Source: Caulobacter sp. UNC358MFTsu5.1 (lineage in GTDB: Bacteria > Pseudomonadota > Alphaproteobacteria > Caulobacterales > Caulobacteraceae). From it: a stretch of 64,000 nucleotides of DNA. Under the pieces are notes generated by a model. That model saw only the letters and a program-made list of their open reading frames with translations. It was not told the origin of the DNA and did no database searches. Every line of letters starts with the position of its first letter. Within the stretch, counting starts at the first letter, position 1. Positions 50,957 through 58,948 of the stretch are shown here, one piece after another. Location: assembly GCF_000712075.1 (NCBI RefSeq), contig NZ_JONW01000006.1, positions 682,001 to 746,000 on the forward strand. The letters are read 5' to 3'. The position numbers and the translations under genes were made by a program.

Positions 50957-52435
50957 CTAGTAGCGTGACGTGCGATAGCGTGGCGCCGCCTGCGTGGGCG
51001 CCGATGAAGGCGCCTGGCCGCCCTCTGGAGTGCGCGCGTTCGCCGACGCCTCGCTCGCGGCTGCGTCGTTGGCCAGCATCATGCTCTTGAGCAGGCGAGG
51101 GGCGTCGAACTTCACGAAGCGCTCGACGCGCGCGGCGTTCGATCGGGGGTCGGGCAGCGTCGGATCCAGGACCGGGTCGCCGATTTTCCGCGAGCCAATG
51201 CGGGGCCATGAGCCCGTCTTCACGCGACTGGCGTTCATGATCGTTTTGGAGAGCTTTTCCTGGCTTGTGCGCAGGTGCCCGCTCAAGAGCCTGGCGCGCG
51301 TGATATAGCCCGCGTTCACGCCTGGCAGGCTGTGGTTCATCAGCAGGTGCATGTCGATCTCCGACAAGCCAGCGACCTGGCCTATCGTGCGATAGGTCTG
51401 GCGAAGATCATTGCCCCACTTGGAGAGAACCTGGCGCTGCTCCTTGTGCTCGACCAAGTGCCCCTCGCGGCTATCTGCGGTGAAAATCCACTCGCCGCTC
51501 TTGTCCGGGTAGATCATGCGAGCGGCGCGGATGGCCCTGACAATGCAGCGGATCATCGCCTGTGACAGCGGAATGTCGAAGGCGCGGTCGGCCCCGCCCT
51601 TGGGGCGGGGAATATGCAGGATCCGGTCCCTCAAATTGAGATGCTCAAGGCGCGACCGAACCAAGGCGCCAGGCCGGCTTCCAGACAGCAAGGTGAAGAG
51701 ATGGAACTCGCGGCGCACGGGATGACGCATTCTGCGGGCTTCTTCGAACCATTGCGGAAGGTCGTCGACGCCCATCGCCGTGTCACGCCGCTTTTCGCGG
51801 TTCCAGTCGACCGCGAGGGTCGGGTTCTCCGCCGGTAGGTAGCGATGGCTCTTGCGCGCGTGGTTGTAGATCGCGCGAAGCGTGCGCATCGCGCCATTCG
51901 CCGCGGACGGACCATTCTCCCGGGTGAGCTGGTCGTGACGCTCGGCGACCATGGCTGGGGCGTCGCCCAGGGTCTGGAGCGGGACGTCAAGCCAATCGGC
52001 CAGCAGGCGTTCGACATGGTCCACATAGCCCCGGATGGTGGCCTCGCTGCGCCCCTTGCGCTCCATGTGAGACGTTCGGTATCGCGCCCAGGCCTCGCGC
52101 AGGGTGATGCCCAGTTGGGCCTTTGCTTGGGCAAGCGCGGCGGCCTCGTCCTCGGCCTTGAAAAACTCGCCACTGGAAATCTTGGCGATCAGGGTCTTGG
52201 CCTTCAAGCGTGCTTCGCGAACCGTCATCTCATCAGTGCTGCCGACCGACATGGCCTTGGAGCGACGCTTGCCGTCCTTCCAGAACTCGCCGGTCACCAT
52301 GAACGTCTTCTTGCGGGCGCCGATGAGCACGTAGAAGCCGCGCAGGTCGTCGTCGCGCACTCGGTACTGCCCGCCGTTGGCGAGCGGCAGCTGGAGGAGG
52401 GCGCGGTCGGTAAGCGAAAGTTTGATGTCGGCCAT
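50957..52435 (-). CDS. tyrosine integrase of a genomic island
   Basis: 492 aa. An N-terminal arm-binding region (DUF4102-like: VRDDDLRGFYVLIGARKKTF), a SAM-like core-binding domain (TLREAWARYRTSHMERKGRS, YVDHVERLLADWLDVPLQTL), then the catalytic domain with the first Arg in LLSGSRPGALVRSR and the C-terminal box MHLLMNHSLPGVNAGYI with the probable nucleophile Tyr. The gene starts 208 bp from a 3' tRNA-Arg fragment and reads away from it, the standard layout for an island integrase. The C-terminal ~80 residues are an extra Ala/Ser-rich tail. Confidence 0.9.
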   Translation of the reverse strand: MADIKLSLTDRALLQLPLANGGQYRVRDDDLRGFYVLIGARKKTFMVTGEFWKDGKRRSKAMSVGSTDEMTVREARLKAKTLIAKISSGEFFKAEDEAAALAQAKAQLGITLREAWARYRTSHMERKGRSEATIRGYVDHVERLLADWLDVPLQTLGDAPAMVAERHDQLTRENGPSAANGAMRTLRAIYNHARKSHRYLPAENPTLAVDWNREKRRDTAMGVDDLPQWFEEARRMRHPVRREFHLFTLLSGSRPGALVRSRLEHLNLRDRILHIPRPKGGADRAFDIPLSQAMIRCIVRAIRAARMIYPDKSGEWIFTADSREGHLVEHKEQRQVLSKWGNDLRQTYRTIGQVAGLSEIDMHLLMNHSLPGVNAGYITRARLLSGHLRTSQEKLSKTIMNASRVKTGSWPRIGSRKIGDPVLDPTLPDPRSNAARVERFVKFDAPRLLKSMMLANDAAASEASANARTPEGGQAPSSAPTQAAPRYRTSRY

Positions 52436-52464
52436 TACGACATTCCACCGGAAAAAACTAAGAC

Positions 52465-52517
52465 GGGGTTTTCGGGCGATTTATGCCGGGGTTTATCCTG
52501 GGGTTTGCAAAAACCCC
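52465..52517. repeat. GGGGTTT direct repeats between integrase and attachment site
   Basis: Three GGGGTTT copies start at 52465, 52488 and 52500; the last forms a 7-bp hairpin GGGGTTT-GCAA-AAACCCC. The location suggests integrase arm-type or excisionase sites. Confidence 0.45.
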
Positions 52518-52643
52518 AGACTAAAATCGGCTACGAAGCAACCCTACATGGCACGCCAAAAATTGGCAATTCAAAAGCAAAGACAATTACATATCGTGCT
52601 ACAGCGTGCCCTGGCGAAAGGCCGGAAAAACCGCCTGAGGCCT

Positions 52644-52688
52644 CTACGAATCTGAGGGTCGGACGTTCGAATCGTTCCGGGCGCGCCA
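52644..52688 (+). tRNA. 3' fragment of tRNA-Arg(ACG), island attachment site
   Basis: 45 nt starting in the anticodon loop (CTACGAA, anticodon ACG) and running through the anticodon 3' stem, variable region, T-arm (GGACG-TTCGAAT-CGTTC) and acceptor strand to an encoded CCA. The bases to the left do not supply the 5' half, so this is a partial gene marking the crossover point. Confidence 0.85.
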
Positions 52689-52742
52689 TTTTCTCCCAAG
52701 TTTCTAGCTGGTTTCCGCCCCGCCGATTTCGCGGGCGTCGGC

Positions 52743-55700
52743 TTATGCATGCTCGCGCGCCTCGCCGTGCATCCAGCCCTTCCTCGCCAGCCAGGCCGCG
52801 AAGACCGGCAGGGCCAGAAGGGTCAGCGACGTCGAGGTCAACAGGCCGCCGATGACGACGGTGGCCAGCGGCTTCTGCACTTCCGCGCCGGGGCCGACGG
52901 CGACCGCCATGGGCAGGAAGCCGAGCATGGCGACCAGCGCCGTTGTCAGGACCGCCCGGAGGCGGCTCACCGTGCCCGACACCACCGCCTCGACCGGTTC
53001 GAGCCCGTCGGCGAGTTGCCGCCTTATGCTCTGCATCAGCACCAGGCCGTTCAAGGTCGCCACGCCCGAGACGGCGATGAAGCCGACGGCCGCCGAGATC
53101 GAGAACGGCGCGCCGCGCAGGGCCAGGGCCGCCGCGCCGCCGACCAGGGCCAGGGGCACGCAGGCGAAGACCAGGGCCGCCTCCGCCGCCGAGCCCAGGG
53201 CGAAGTAGAGCAGGATCGCGATCACCAGGAAGACGACCGGCACGATGACCGCCAGGCGCGCCGAGGCCCGCTCCAGGTTCTCGAACTGGCCGCCCCAGTC
53301 CAGCCACGAGCCGGCGGGGAGGGGAACCTCGTCGCGCACGGCGGCCTTGGCGTCGGCGACGAAGCCGCCCAGGTCGCGGCCCCGCACATTGGCCTGGACG
53401 ATGATCCGGCGCTTGCCGTTCTCGCGGCTGATCTGGTTGGGGCCCTCGCTGGCGTCGAAGCGGGCCAGGGTCGAGAGCGGGATCGCCGCCGTGCCGCGCG
53501 GCGCGCCTTCCGGCATGACCGGAAGCTGGCCCATGACGGCCGGGTCGTTGCGCCGCTGCTCGTCCAATCGGACCACGACGTCGAACCGCCGGTCGCCCTC
53601 CAGGATATGCCCGGCCTCGCGCCCGCCCAGGCCGATGGCCAGGGCGTCGGCGGCGTCGCTGGCGTGGACGCCCAGCGCGGCGGCGGCCGTGCGGTCCACC
53701 GTGGCGGTGACGGTGGGCTGGCCCGAGACCTGCTCGACCTTGACGTCGGCCGCGCCCCGCACCCCGCGCAGCGTCTTGGCGATCTTCCGGGCGGTCTGGT
53801 CCATGACCGCGAAGTCGTCGCCGTAGACGCTGACGGCGACATCGGAGCGGACCCCGGCGATCAGCTCGTTGAACCGCATCTGGATCGGCTGGGTGAACTC
53901 GTAGGCGTTGCCCAGGTGCTTGCCCAGGGCGCTTTCCATGCGCTCGACCAGCGCCGCCTTCGGCAGGCGCGGATCGGGCCAGTCCTTGCGCGGCTTGAGG
54001 ATGACGAAGGTGTCCGAGGCGCTGGGCGGCATCGGGTCCGAGGCGATCTCGGCGGTGCCGGTGCGGGTGAACACCAGGGCGACCTCGGGCATGGCCGCCA
54101 GGGTCTTCTCGACCCGGAACTGCATGGCCTGGCTCTGCTCCAGCGAGATCGACGGCACGCGCGCGGCCTGGACCAGCAGGTCGCCCTCATCGAGGGTCGG
54201 GATGAACTCGCGGCCCAGGCTCAGGAAGGCGACGAGGCCGATCAGCAGGGCCGCGCCGGCTCCGGTCGCCACCGCGATCGGACGGGCGACCAGGCGGCGC
54301 AGGGTCGGCTCGAACCGCGTCCGGACGGCGGTCATGACCCGGGTCTCGCCGTGCGCCCTGGGTTCGCCGATCAGCAGGGCGGCCATGGCCGGCACGAAGG
54401 TCAGGGACAGCAGGAACGCCCCGGCCAGGGCGAACATCACCGTCGCCGCCATGGGACCGAACATCTTGCCCTCGACGCCCTCGAAGGCCAGCAGCGGCGC
54501 ATAGACCATCAGGATGATGGCCTGGCCGAAGGCGGCGGGCCGGGCCATTTCCCGGGCCGAGGCGGCCGCGATCCCGATCCGCTCGCGGGCGTCCAGGGGC
54601 CGTCCCAGGTCCGTCCGGCGCGAGGCCAGCCGGCCCAGGGTGTTCTCGATCACCACCACCGCGCCGTCGACGATCAGGCCGAAGTCAAGCGCGCCCAGGC
54701 TCATCAGGTTGCCGCTGATCCCGAACCGCCGCATGGCGATGGCGGCGAACAGGAACGACAGCGGGATGACCAGGGCGGTGATGATCGCCGCCCGGATGTT
54801 GCCCAGGGCCACGAACAGCACCGCGATGACCAGCAGGGCGCCGAAGGCCAGGTTGTGCTCGACGGTGCGGATGGTGGCGTCCACCAGGTCCGTGCGGTCC
54901 AGCACCGGCCTGACCACCACGCCGGCCGGGAGGCTGGCCTGGATGTCCTTCAGCCGCTCGCCCACGCGCGCGGCGACGGTGCGGCTGTTCTCGCCGGCCA
55001 GCATCAGGGCGGTGCCGATGACGACCTCTCGTCCCGCCTCGCTGGCCGAGCCCAGGCGCGGGGCCTGGCCGACGACGACGGTGGCCACGTCGGAGACGCG
55101 GATCACCGCCGAGCCGCGACGGCCCACGGGGGTCTCCGCCAGTTCGGCCAGGGTCTTCACCTTCGCGTCGGCGCGGACGATATAGGCCTCGCCGCCGCGC
55201 TGGACGTAGCCGGCGCCCTCGACGCGGTTGGCGTGCTCCAGGGCGTCGATCAGCTGCGGCAGGCTGATGCCGAAGGCCGACAGCTTGGCCGGGTCGGGCT
55301 GGACGACATACTGCTTCACATAGCCGCCCAGCACATCGACCCCGGCCACGCCCTTCAGCGTCTTCAGCTGGGGGGCGACGATCCAGTCCTGGACCGTGCG
55401 CAGATAGGTGGCCTTCTCGATGTCGGTGGTCAGCCGGTCGCCCTCGGGGGTGACATAGGGCGCGCCGGGGCGCGCCGCTGGGCCCGACAGCTCGACCGTC
55501 CAGATATAGACCTCGCCCAAGCCGGTGACTGGCGGCCCCATGCGGGGCTCCAGCCCGTCAGGCAGGGTGGCGCGGGCGGCCTGGAGGCGCTCGTTGATCA
55601 GACTTCGGGCGACATAGAGGTCGGTGGCGTCGGTGAAGACGGCGGTGATCTGCGAGAAGCCGTGGCGCGACAGCGAGCGGGTCTCGACCAGGCCGGGGAT

Positions 55701-55925
55701 GCCGGCCAGGGCCGTCTCGACCGGGAAGGTGACCTGGCGCTCGACCTCCTCGGGGCCGAGGGCCGGGGCGATGGTGTTGATCTGCACCTGGCGGTTGGTG
55801 ATGTCGGGGACCGCGTCGATGGGCAGGCCGGCGAGCTGGGCGCCGCCATAGGCCAGCAAGGCCGCGGCCAGCAGGGCGACGATCCAGCGGAAGCGGACGG
55901 AGAGGTCGATCAGGCGGTTCAGCAT
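52743..55925 (-). CDS. czcA: heavy-metal efflux RND transporter, CzcA-type
   Basis: 1060 aa inner-membrane pump. N-terminal RFRWIVALLAAALLAYGG helix, PIDAVPDITNRQVQINT, two large periplasmic porter regions and twelve membrane helices. The fourth helix carries the HME proton-relay signature DFGLIVDGAVVVIENTLGR, with the charged residues expected for Zn/Co/Cd-type pumps; CusA-like methionine relay is not evident. Expels divalent cations through the adaptor and outer-membrane partners encoded upstream. Third gene of the operon, 2 bp after czcB. Confidence 0.92.
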   Translation of the reverse strand: MLNRLIDLSVRFRWIVALLAAALLAYGGAQLAGLPIDAVPDITNRQVQINTIAPALGPEEVERQVTFPVETALAGIPGLVETRSLSRHGFSQITAVFTDATDLYVARSLINERLQAARATLPDGLEPRMGPPVTGLGEVYIWTVELSGPAARPGAPYVTPEGDRLTTDIEKATYLRTVQDWIVAPQLKTLKGVAGVDVLGGYVKQYVVQPDPAKLSAFGISLPQLIDALEHANRVEGAGYVQRGGEAYIVRADAKVKTLAELAETPVGRRGSAVIRVSDVATVVVGQAPRLGSASEAGREVVIGTALMLAGENSRTVAARVGERLKDIQASLPAGVVVRPVLDRTDLVDATIRTVEHNLAFGALLVIAVLFVALGNIRAAIITALVIPLSFLFAAIAMRRFGISGNLMSLGALDFGLIVDGAVVVIENTLGRLASRRTDLGRPLDARERIGIAAASAREMARPAAFGQAIILMVYAPLLAFEGVEGKMFGPMAATVMFALAGAFLLSLTFVPAMAALLIGEPRAHGETRVMTAVRTRFEPTLRRLVARPIAVATGAGAALLIGLVAFLSLGREFIPTLDEGDLLVQAARVPSISLEQSQAMQFRVEKTLAAMPEVALVFTRTGTAEIASDPMPPSASDTFVILKPRKDWPDPRLPKAALVERMESALGKHLGNAYEFTQPIQMRFNELIAGVRSDVAVSVYGDDFAVMDQTARKIAKTLRGVRGAADVKVEQVSGQPTVTATVDRTAAAALGVHASDAADALAIGLGGREAGHILEGDRRFDVVVRLDEQRRNDPAVMGQLPVMPEGAPRGTAAIPLSTLARFDASEGPNQISRENGKRRIIVQANVRGRDLGGFVADAKAAVRDEVPLPAGSWLDWGGQFENLERASARLAVIVPVVFLVIAILLYFALGSAAEAALVFACVPLALVGGAAALALRGAPFSISAAVGFIAVSGVATLNGLVLMQSIRRQLADGLEPVEAVVSGTVSRLRAVLTTALVAMLGFLPMAVAVGPGAEVQKPLATVVIGGLLTSTSLTLLALPVFAAWLARKGWMHGEAREHA

Positions 55926-55927
55926 GG

Positions 55928-57082
55928 TCAGTCCTCGTGTCCCGCTTCGCCCTTGCCGAGTTCGGCCTTGAGCAGGAAGGCGCCCTTGCCGGCGATGCGT
56001 TCGGACCCGGTCAGGCCGCGCAGGATCTCGGTCGAGCCGGCGGCGACCCGCCCCGGCGTCACCGGCCTGGCGCGGAACCCCTCGGCCTCGACCACGAAGA
56101 CCACGGGGCGGCCCTCGACGGTCTGGACGGCTTCGCTGGGCACGATGATCGCGCCGCCGCCGACCGCTCCCGTCATGACCCGCGCGGAGACGACGGACCC
56201 GACCGGTGCGGTCCTGCCCCAGGGCGTCGCCCGGACCGTGGCGGTGTTGCTCCCGGACGCGCCGGGCGCCACGGCGGTGATGGTGGCCGGCGCCTGCTGG
56301 CCGTCCGGGGTCTGCACCTGGATCACCTGGCCGAGTCGGATGGCGCCGGCGGCGACGGCGGGCGCGTCGAAGACGTATTCGGCGCGGCTCTGGTCGGCGA
56401 CCTCGGCGACGAGCGCGCCCTGGGTCAGGAAGCCGCCGACCTGGGTCTCGATCCGGGTGACGACTCCGGAAATGGGGCTGCGCAGGACGGTGACGCCGTT
56501 GGCGCCCGGCCCGCCCATGGCGCGGACCTGGGCCTGGGCGGCGCGATAGTCGGCCTGGGCCTTCTCGGCGGCGGCCTGGCTGGCTTCCCAGTCCTGGCGG
56601 GCGACGACGCCGGCCTCGAACAGGCGGCGGTCGCGGCCGGCGGCGGCCTGGGCCGCCCGCGCCCCGGCCCCGGCGGCGTCGAGGCTGGCGCGGCCCGAGG
56701 CGGCGTCGGCGCTGCGCAGGGTGGCGATGGGCGATCCGGCGGCGACGCTGGCGCCGGCCGAGACGTGGACGCGCTCCACCGCGCCCGACACCGGCGCGCC
56801 GAGCGCGGCCAGGGCGTTGGCAGCCAGGGTCACGCGTCCGGGCAGCAGGATGTCCGCGCCGCCGCCGCGTCCCGGCGTGACGACCGAAACCCCGGCCGCC
56901 GCGGCGTCGGCGAGTTTCAGGGGCACGAGGTCGGTCGCGCCGTGCTCCCCGGGCTCGCCGCCTTCTTCTTCATGGGCCGGCGGGGCCGGGCGATGTGCGG
57001 TGAATTGGGCGGCGCCGTAGCCGAGACCGGCGGCGGCGACGAGGGCGGCCGCCGAGGCAATGAGGGAGCGACGAGCGATCAC
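55928..57082 (-). CDS. czcB: RND periplasmic adaptor, CzcB-type
   Basis: 384 aa. GTG start overlapping the czcC stop (GTGA). An N-terminal membrane anchor or signal (SLIASAAALVAAAGLGYG), then a His/Glu-rich stretch (HEEEGGEPGEHG) likely to bind metal, the lipoyl-hairpin region (GAVERVHVSAGASVAAGSPI ... RLFEAGVVARQDWEASQAAA), and beta-barrel VVRIETQVGGFLTQGALVAE-like sequence. It bridges CzcA and the outer-membrane channel. Confidence 0.9.
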   Translation of the reverse strand: MIARRSLIASAAALVAAAGLGYGAAQFTAHRPAPPAHEEEGGEPGEHGATDLVPLKLADAAAAGVSVVTPGRGGGADILLPGRVTLAANALAALGAPVSGAVERVHVSAGASVAAGSPIATLRSADAASGRASLDAAGAGARAAQAAAGRDRRLFEAGVVARQDWEASQAAAEKAQADYRAAQAQVRAMGGPGANGVTVLRSPISGVVTRIETQVGGFLTQGALVAEVADQSRAEYVFDAPAVAAGAIRLGQVIQVQTPDGQQAPATITAVAPGASGSNTATVRATPWGRTAPVGSVVSARVMTGAVGGGAIIVPSEAVQTVEGRPVVFVVEAEGFRARPVTPGRVAAGSTEILRGLTGSERIAGKGAFLLKAELGKGEAGHED

Positions 57083-58323
57083 GGCTGATCTCCGAAGGGA
57101 ATGCGGCCCTGGGCGCGGGCGAGGTCGGCGAACGCCTTGACGCGCGCCAGCTTGGTTTCGACGGCCCGTCCCCGCGCGGCGATCAGGTCGCGGCGGGCGG
57201 CCAGCAGTTCGGACAGCGGCAGGCGGCCGGCGTCGTAGCCGATCCGGGCCAGGCGATAGGCCTCGGACGCGGCGCCTTCCGCCTGGCGGGAGGCCTCTAG
57301 GGTCTGGCCGGCGGCGGCGACCTGGGCGGACGCGGCGCGGCGGTCGCCGTCCTGTTCGGCCTGGGCCATGGCCAGCCGGGCCTGGGCGACCTGGGCGTTG
57401 GCCGTGGCGGCGACGACCGCGCCTCGGTTGCGATCGAACAGCGGCAGGGGAACCGAGACGCCGAACACCGCCGCCGTGGAGTCGTCGCTCTGGAACTGGC
57501 GGACCCCGAAGCTGACGGCGAGGTCGGGCGTGCGCCGCGCGCGCTCCACGGCGATCCGGCGCTCGGCGGCGTCCCGCTCGGCGCGGGCGGCCGCGACGGC
57601 GGGACTGAAAGCCGGCTCGGTCGGCGGTGCGGCGGGGGCGGCGTCGAGGAGACCCCCGGCGACGGCGGTGTAGGTCTCGGGCGAACCGGTCAGGGCGCTC
57701 AGTCGGGCCAGGGCGGTCTCGGCCTCGGCCTGGGCGGCGGCCAGGTCCGCGCGGGCCGTGGCCAAGCCGGCCTCGGCCTGGACGGCCCGCACCTGGGCCT
57801 CCTTGCCGTTGTCCACCAGCAGGCGGGCGGCCCTGGCGTCGGCCCGGGCCAGGTCGACGCCGTCCCGGGCGATGGCGAGGCGCTGCTGGGCCGCTTCGGC
57901 GTCAGCGTAGGCCAGCGCCAGGCCGCGGGCGAAGTCGACCTGACCCAGGGCGGCGCGCGCCTGGGCGGCGGCGAGGTCGGCCTGGGCCGCGGCGGTCCGT
58001 GCGGCGCGCTTGCCGCCCAGCTCCAGCGGCTGCTCGATCGACAGGGTCGTCTCGGCGCCGTCGAAGTCCTTGTAGGGACCGGAGCCGGCGGCGTTCTCGA
58101 CCATCAGGCCCAGGGTCGGGTTGGGACGGGCGGCGGCCTGCGTCGCCTGCCCCTCGGCCGCGCGGGTCTCGGCGGCGCCCAGCGCCAGGCGCGGCGCGGA
58201 GGCCCGGGCCTGCGTCAGCAGGGTCTGGAAGGTCGGGGCGGTCTGGGCCGCGACCGGCGTGCAGAGCACCCCGGAAGCGACGCAGGCCAAGGCCGCGCGC
58301 AGCGGCCATCGGTTCGATGACAT
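57079..58323 (-). CDS. czcC: outer-membrane efflux channel, CzcC/TolC-type
   Basis: 414 aa from MSSNRWPLRAAL with GAGGAACC upstream; an arginine/proline-rich extension upstream is not coding. Signal peptide to TPVAAQ. The OEP pattern recurs twice: long Ala-rich helices (PRLALGAAETRAAEGQATQA, AARPNPTLGLMVENAAG, LEQPLELGGKRA-like) and the second half TPDLAVSFGVRQFQ, VSVPLPLFDRNRGAV, RIGYDAGRLPLSELLAARRD. First of the czcCBA run. Confidence 0.9.
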   Translation of the reverse strand: MSSNRWPLRAALACVASGVLCTPVAAQTAPTFQTLLTQARASAPRLALGAAETRAAEGQATQAAARPNPTLGLMVENAAGSGPYKDFDGAETTLSIEQPLELGGKRAARTAAAQADLAAAQARAALGQVDFARGLALAYADAEAAQQRLAIARDGVDLARADARAARLLVDNGKEAQVRAVQAEAGLATARADLAAAQAEAETALARLSALTGSPETYTAVAGGLLDAAPAAPPTEPAFSPAVAAARAERDAAERRIAVERARRTPDLAVSFGVRQFQSDDSTAAVFGVSVPLPLFDRNRGAVVAATANAQVAQARLAMAQAEQDGDRRAASAQVAAAGQTLEASRQAEGAASEAYRLARIGYDAGRLPLSELLAARRDLIAARGRAVETKLARVKAFADLARAQGRIPFGDQP

Positions 58324-58375
58324 GAAGGTTCCTCGCGAAGGATGAGCGACGGCGCGCGAAAGGCGCGCGGATCGT

Positions 58376-58738
58376 TCAGGCGCGAGGCGGTCGGTCGAGG
58401 CCGGAGAGGACGCGCGAGGCCAGGACGTGGACGGCCGCCGTCGCGTGCCCGGAGGCGGCGGGGGGCAGGGCGGCGACGTCCGCGACGGCCGCATCCAGCA
58501 TGGCGCCGCCGTGATGGCAGTGGCCGCCGACGCAGCACGCGGCCTCGCAGGGCGCGTTGTGGTCCCGCTGATCGCCCTGGACGGCCTGGACGACGGCGGT
58601 CTCGACGCCGACGACGGGCGCGCCGTCCTCGCAGACGCAGGCCGCCATGCCGACCGTGGGCGCGACGACGAGCAGCGCCAGGACGCAGGCGGCCATCAGG
58701 CCGCTCAGGTTCCGCCACCATGTCATCGTTCGACGCAT
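58376..58738 (-). CDS. small exported Cys/His-rich protein heading the czc operon
   Basis: 120 aa. Signal helix LMAACVLALLVVAPTVGMAA, then CVCEDGAPVV and CEAACCVGGHCHHGGAM, giving seven cysteines and four histidines in ~60 residues, a plausible metal-binding or sensing protein. Small His/Cys-rich proteins commonly precede czc or cop operons. 52 bp separate it from czcC. No family name is certain. Confidence 0.7.
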   Translation of the reverse strand: MRRTMTWWRNLSGLMAACVLALLVVAPTVGMAACVCEDGAPVVGVETAVVQAVQGDQRDHNAPCEAACCVGGHCHHGGAMLDAAVADVAALPPAASGHATAAVHVLASRVLSGLDRPPRA

Positions 58739-58948
58739 GGTCGTCCTATAGCTTCGGGGGGCGAGCTTGAGAACGTGTTACATGATCACGCCAAGGCCCC
58801 CGGCCGCCGAAGTCGCGCCGATGACCCCGAGCGGTCGCCGACCGTCGTTCTCCCGAAATCACGCGTGGTTCCGTCTCCACCGACGATATGCCGCTTGCAA
58901 TCAAGCGCCTATTCCGCGAGTTAAATCTCCAGGTTGCGGGGGCGACGC
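58739..58948. promoter_or_regulatory. divergent promoter region, czc operon / type I secretion operon
   Basis: 210 bp with no gene. On the czc side GCTATAG (58746-58752, minus) is a plausible -10 box; TGTTACATGATC near 58780 and an AT-rich centre lie between. No metal-regulator box is unambiguous. Confidence 0.4.

Noticed and set aside
52749..56549. Very long plus-strand open frame (1266 codons) opposite czcA
   Set aside because: Gln/Arg/Asp-rich antisense of a highly conserved pump gene, caused by extreme third-position GC bias.
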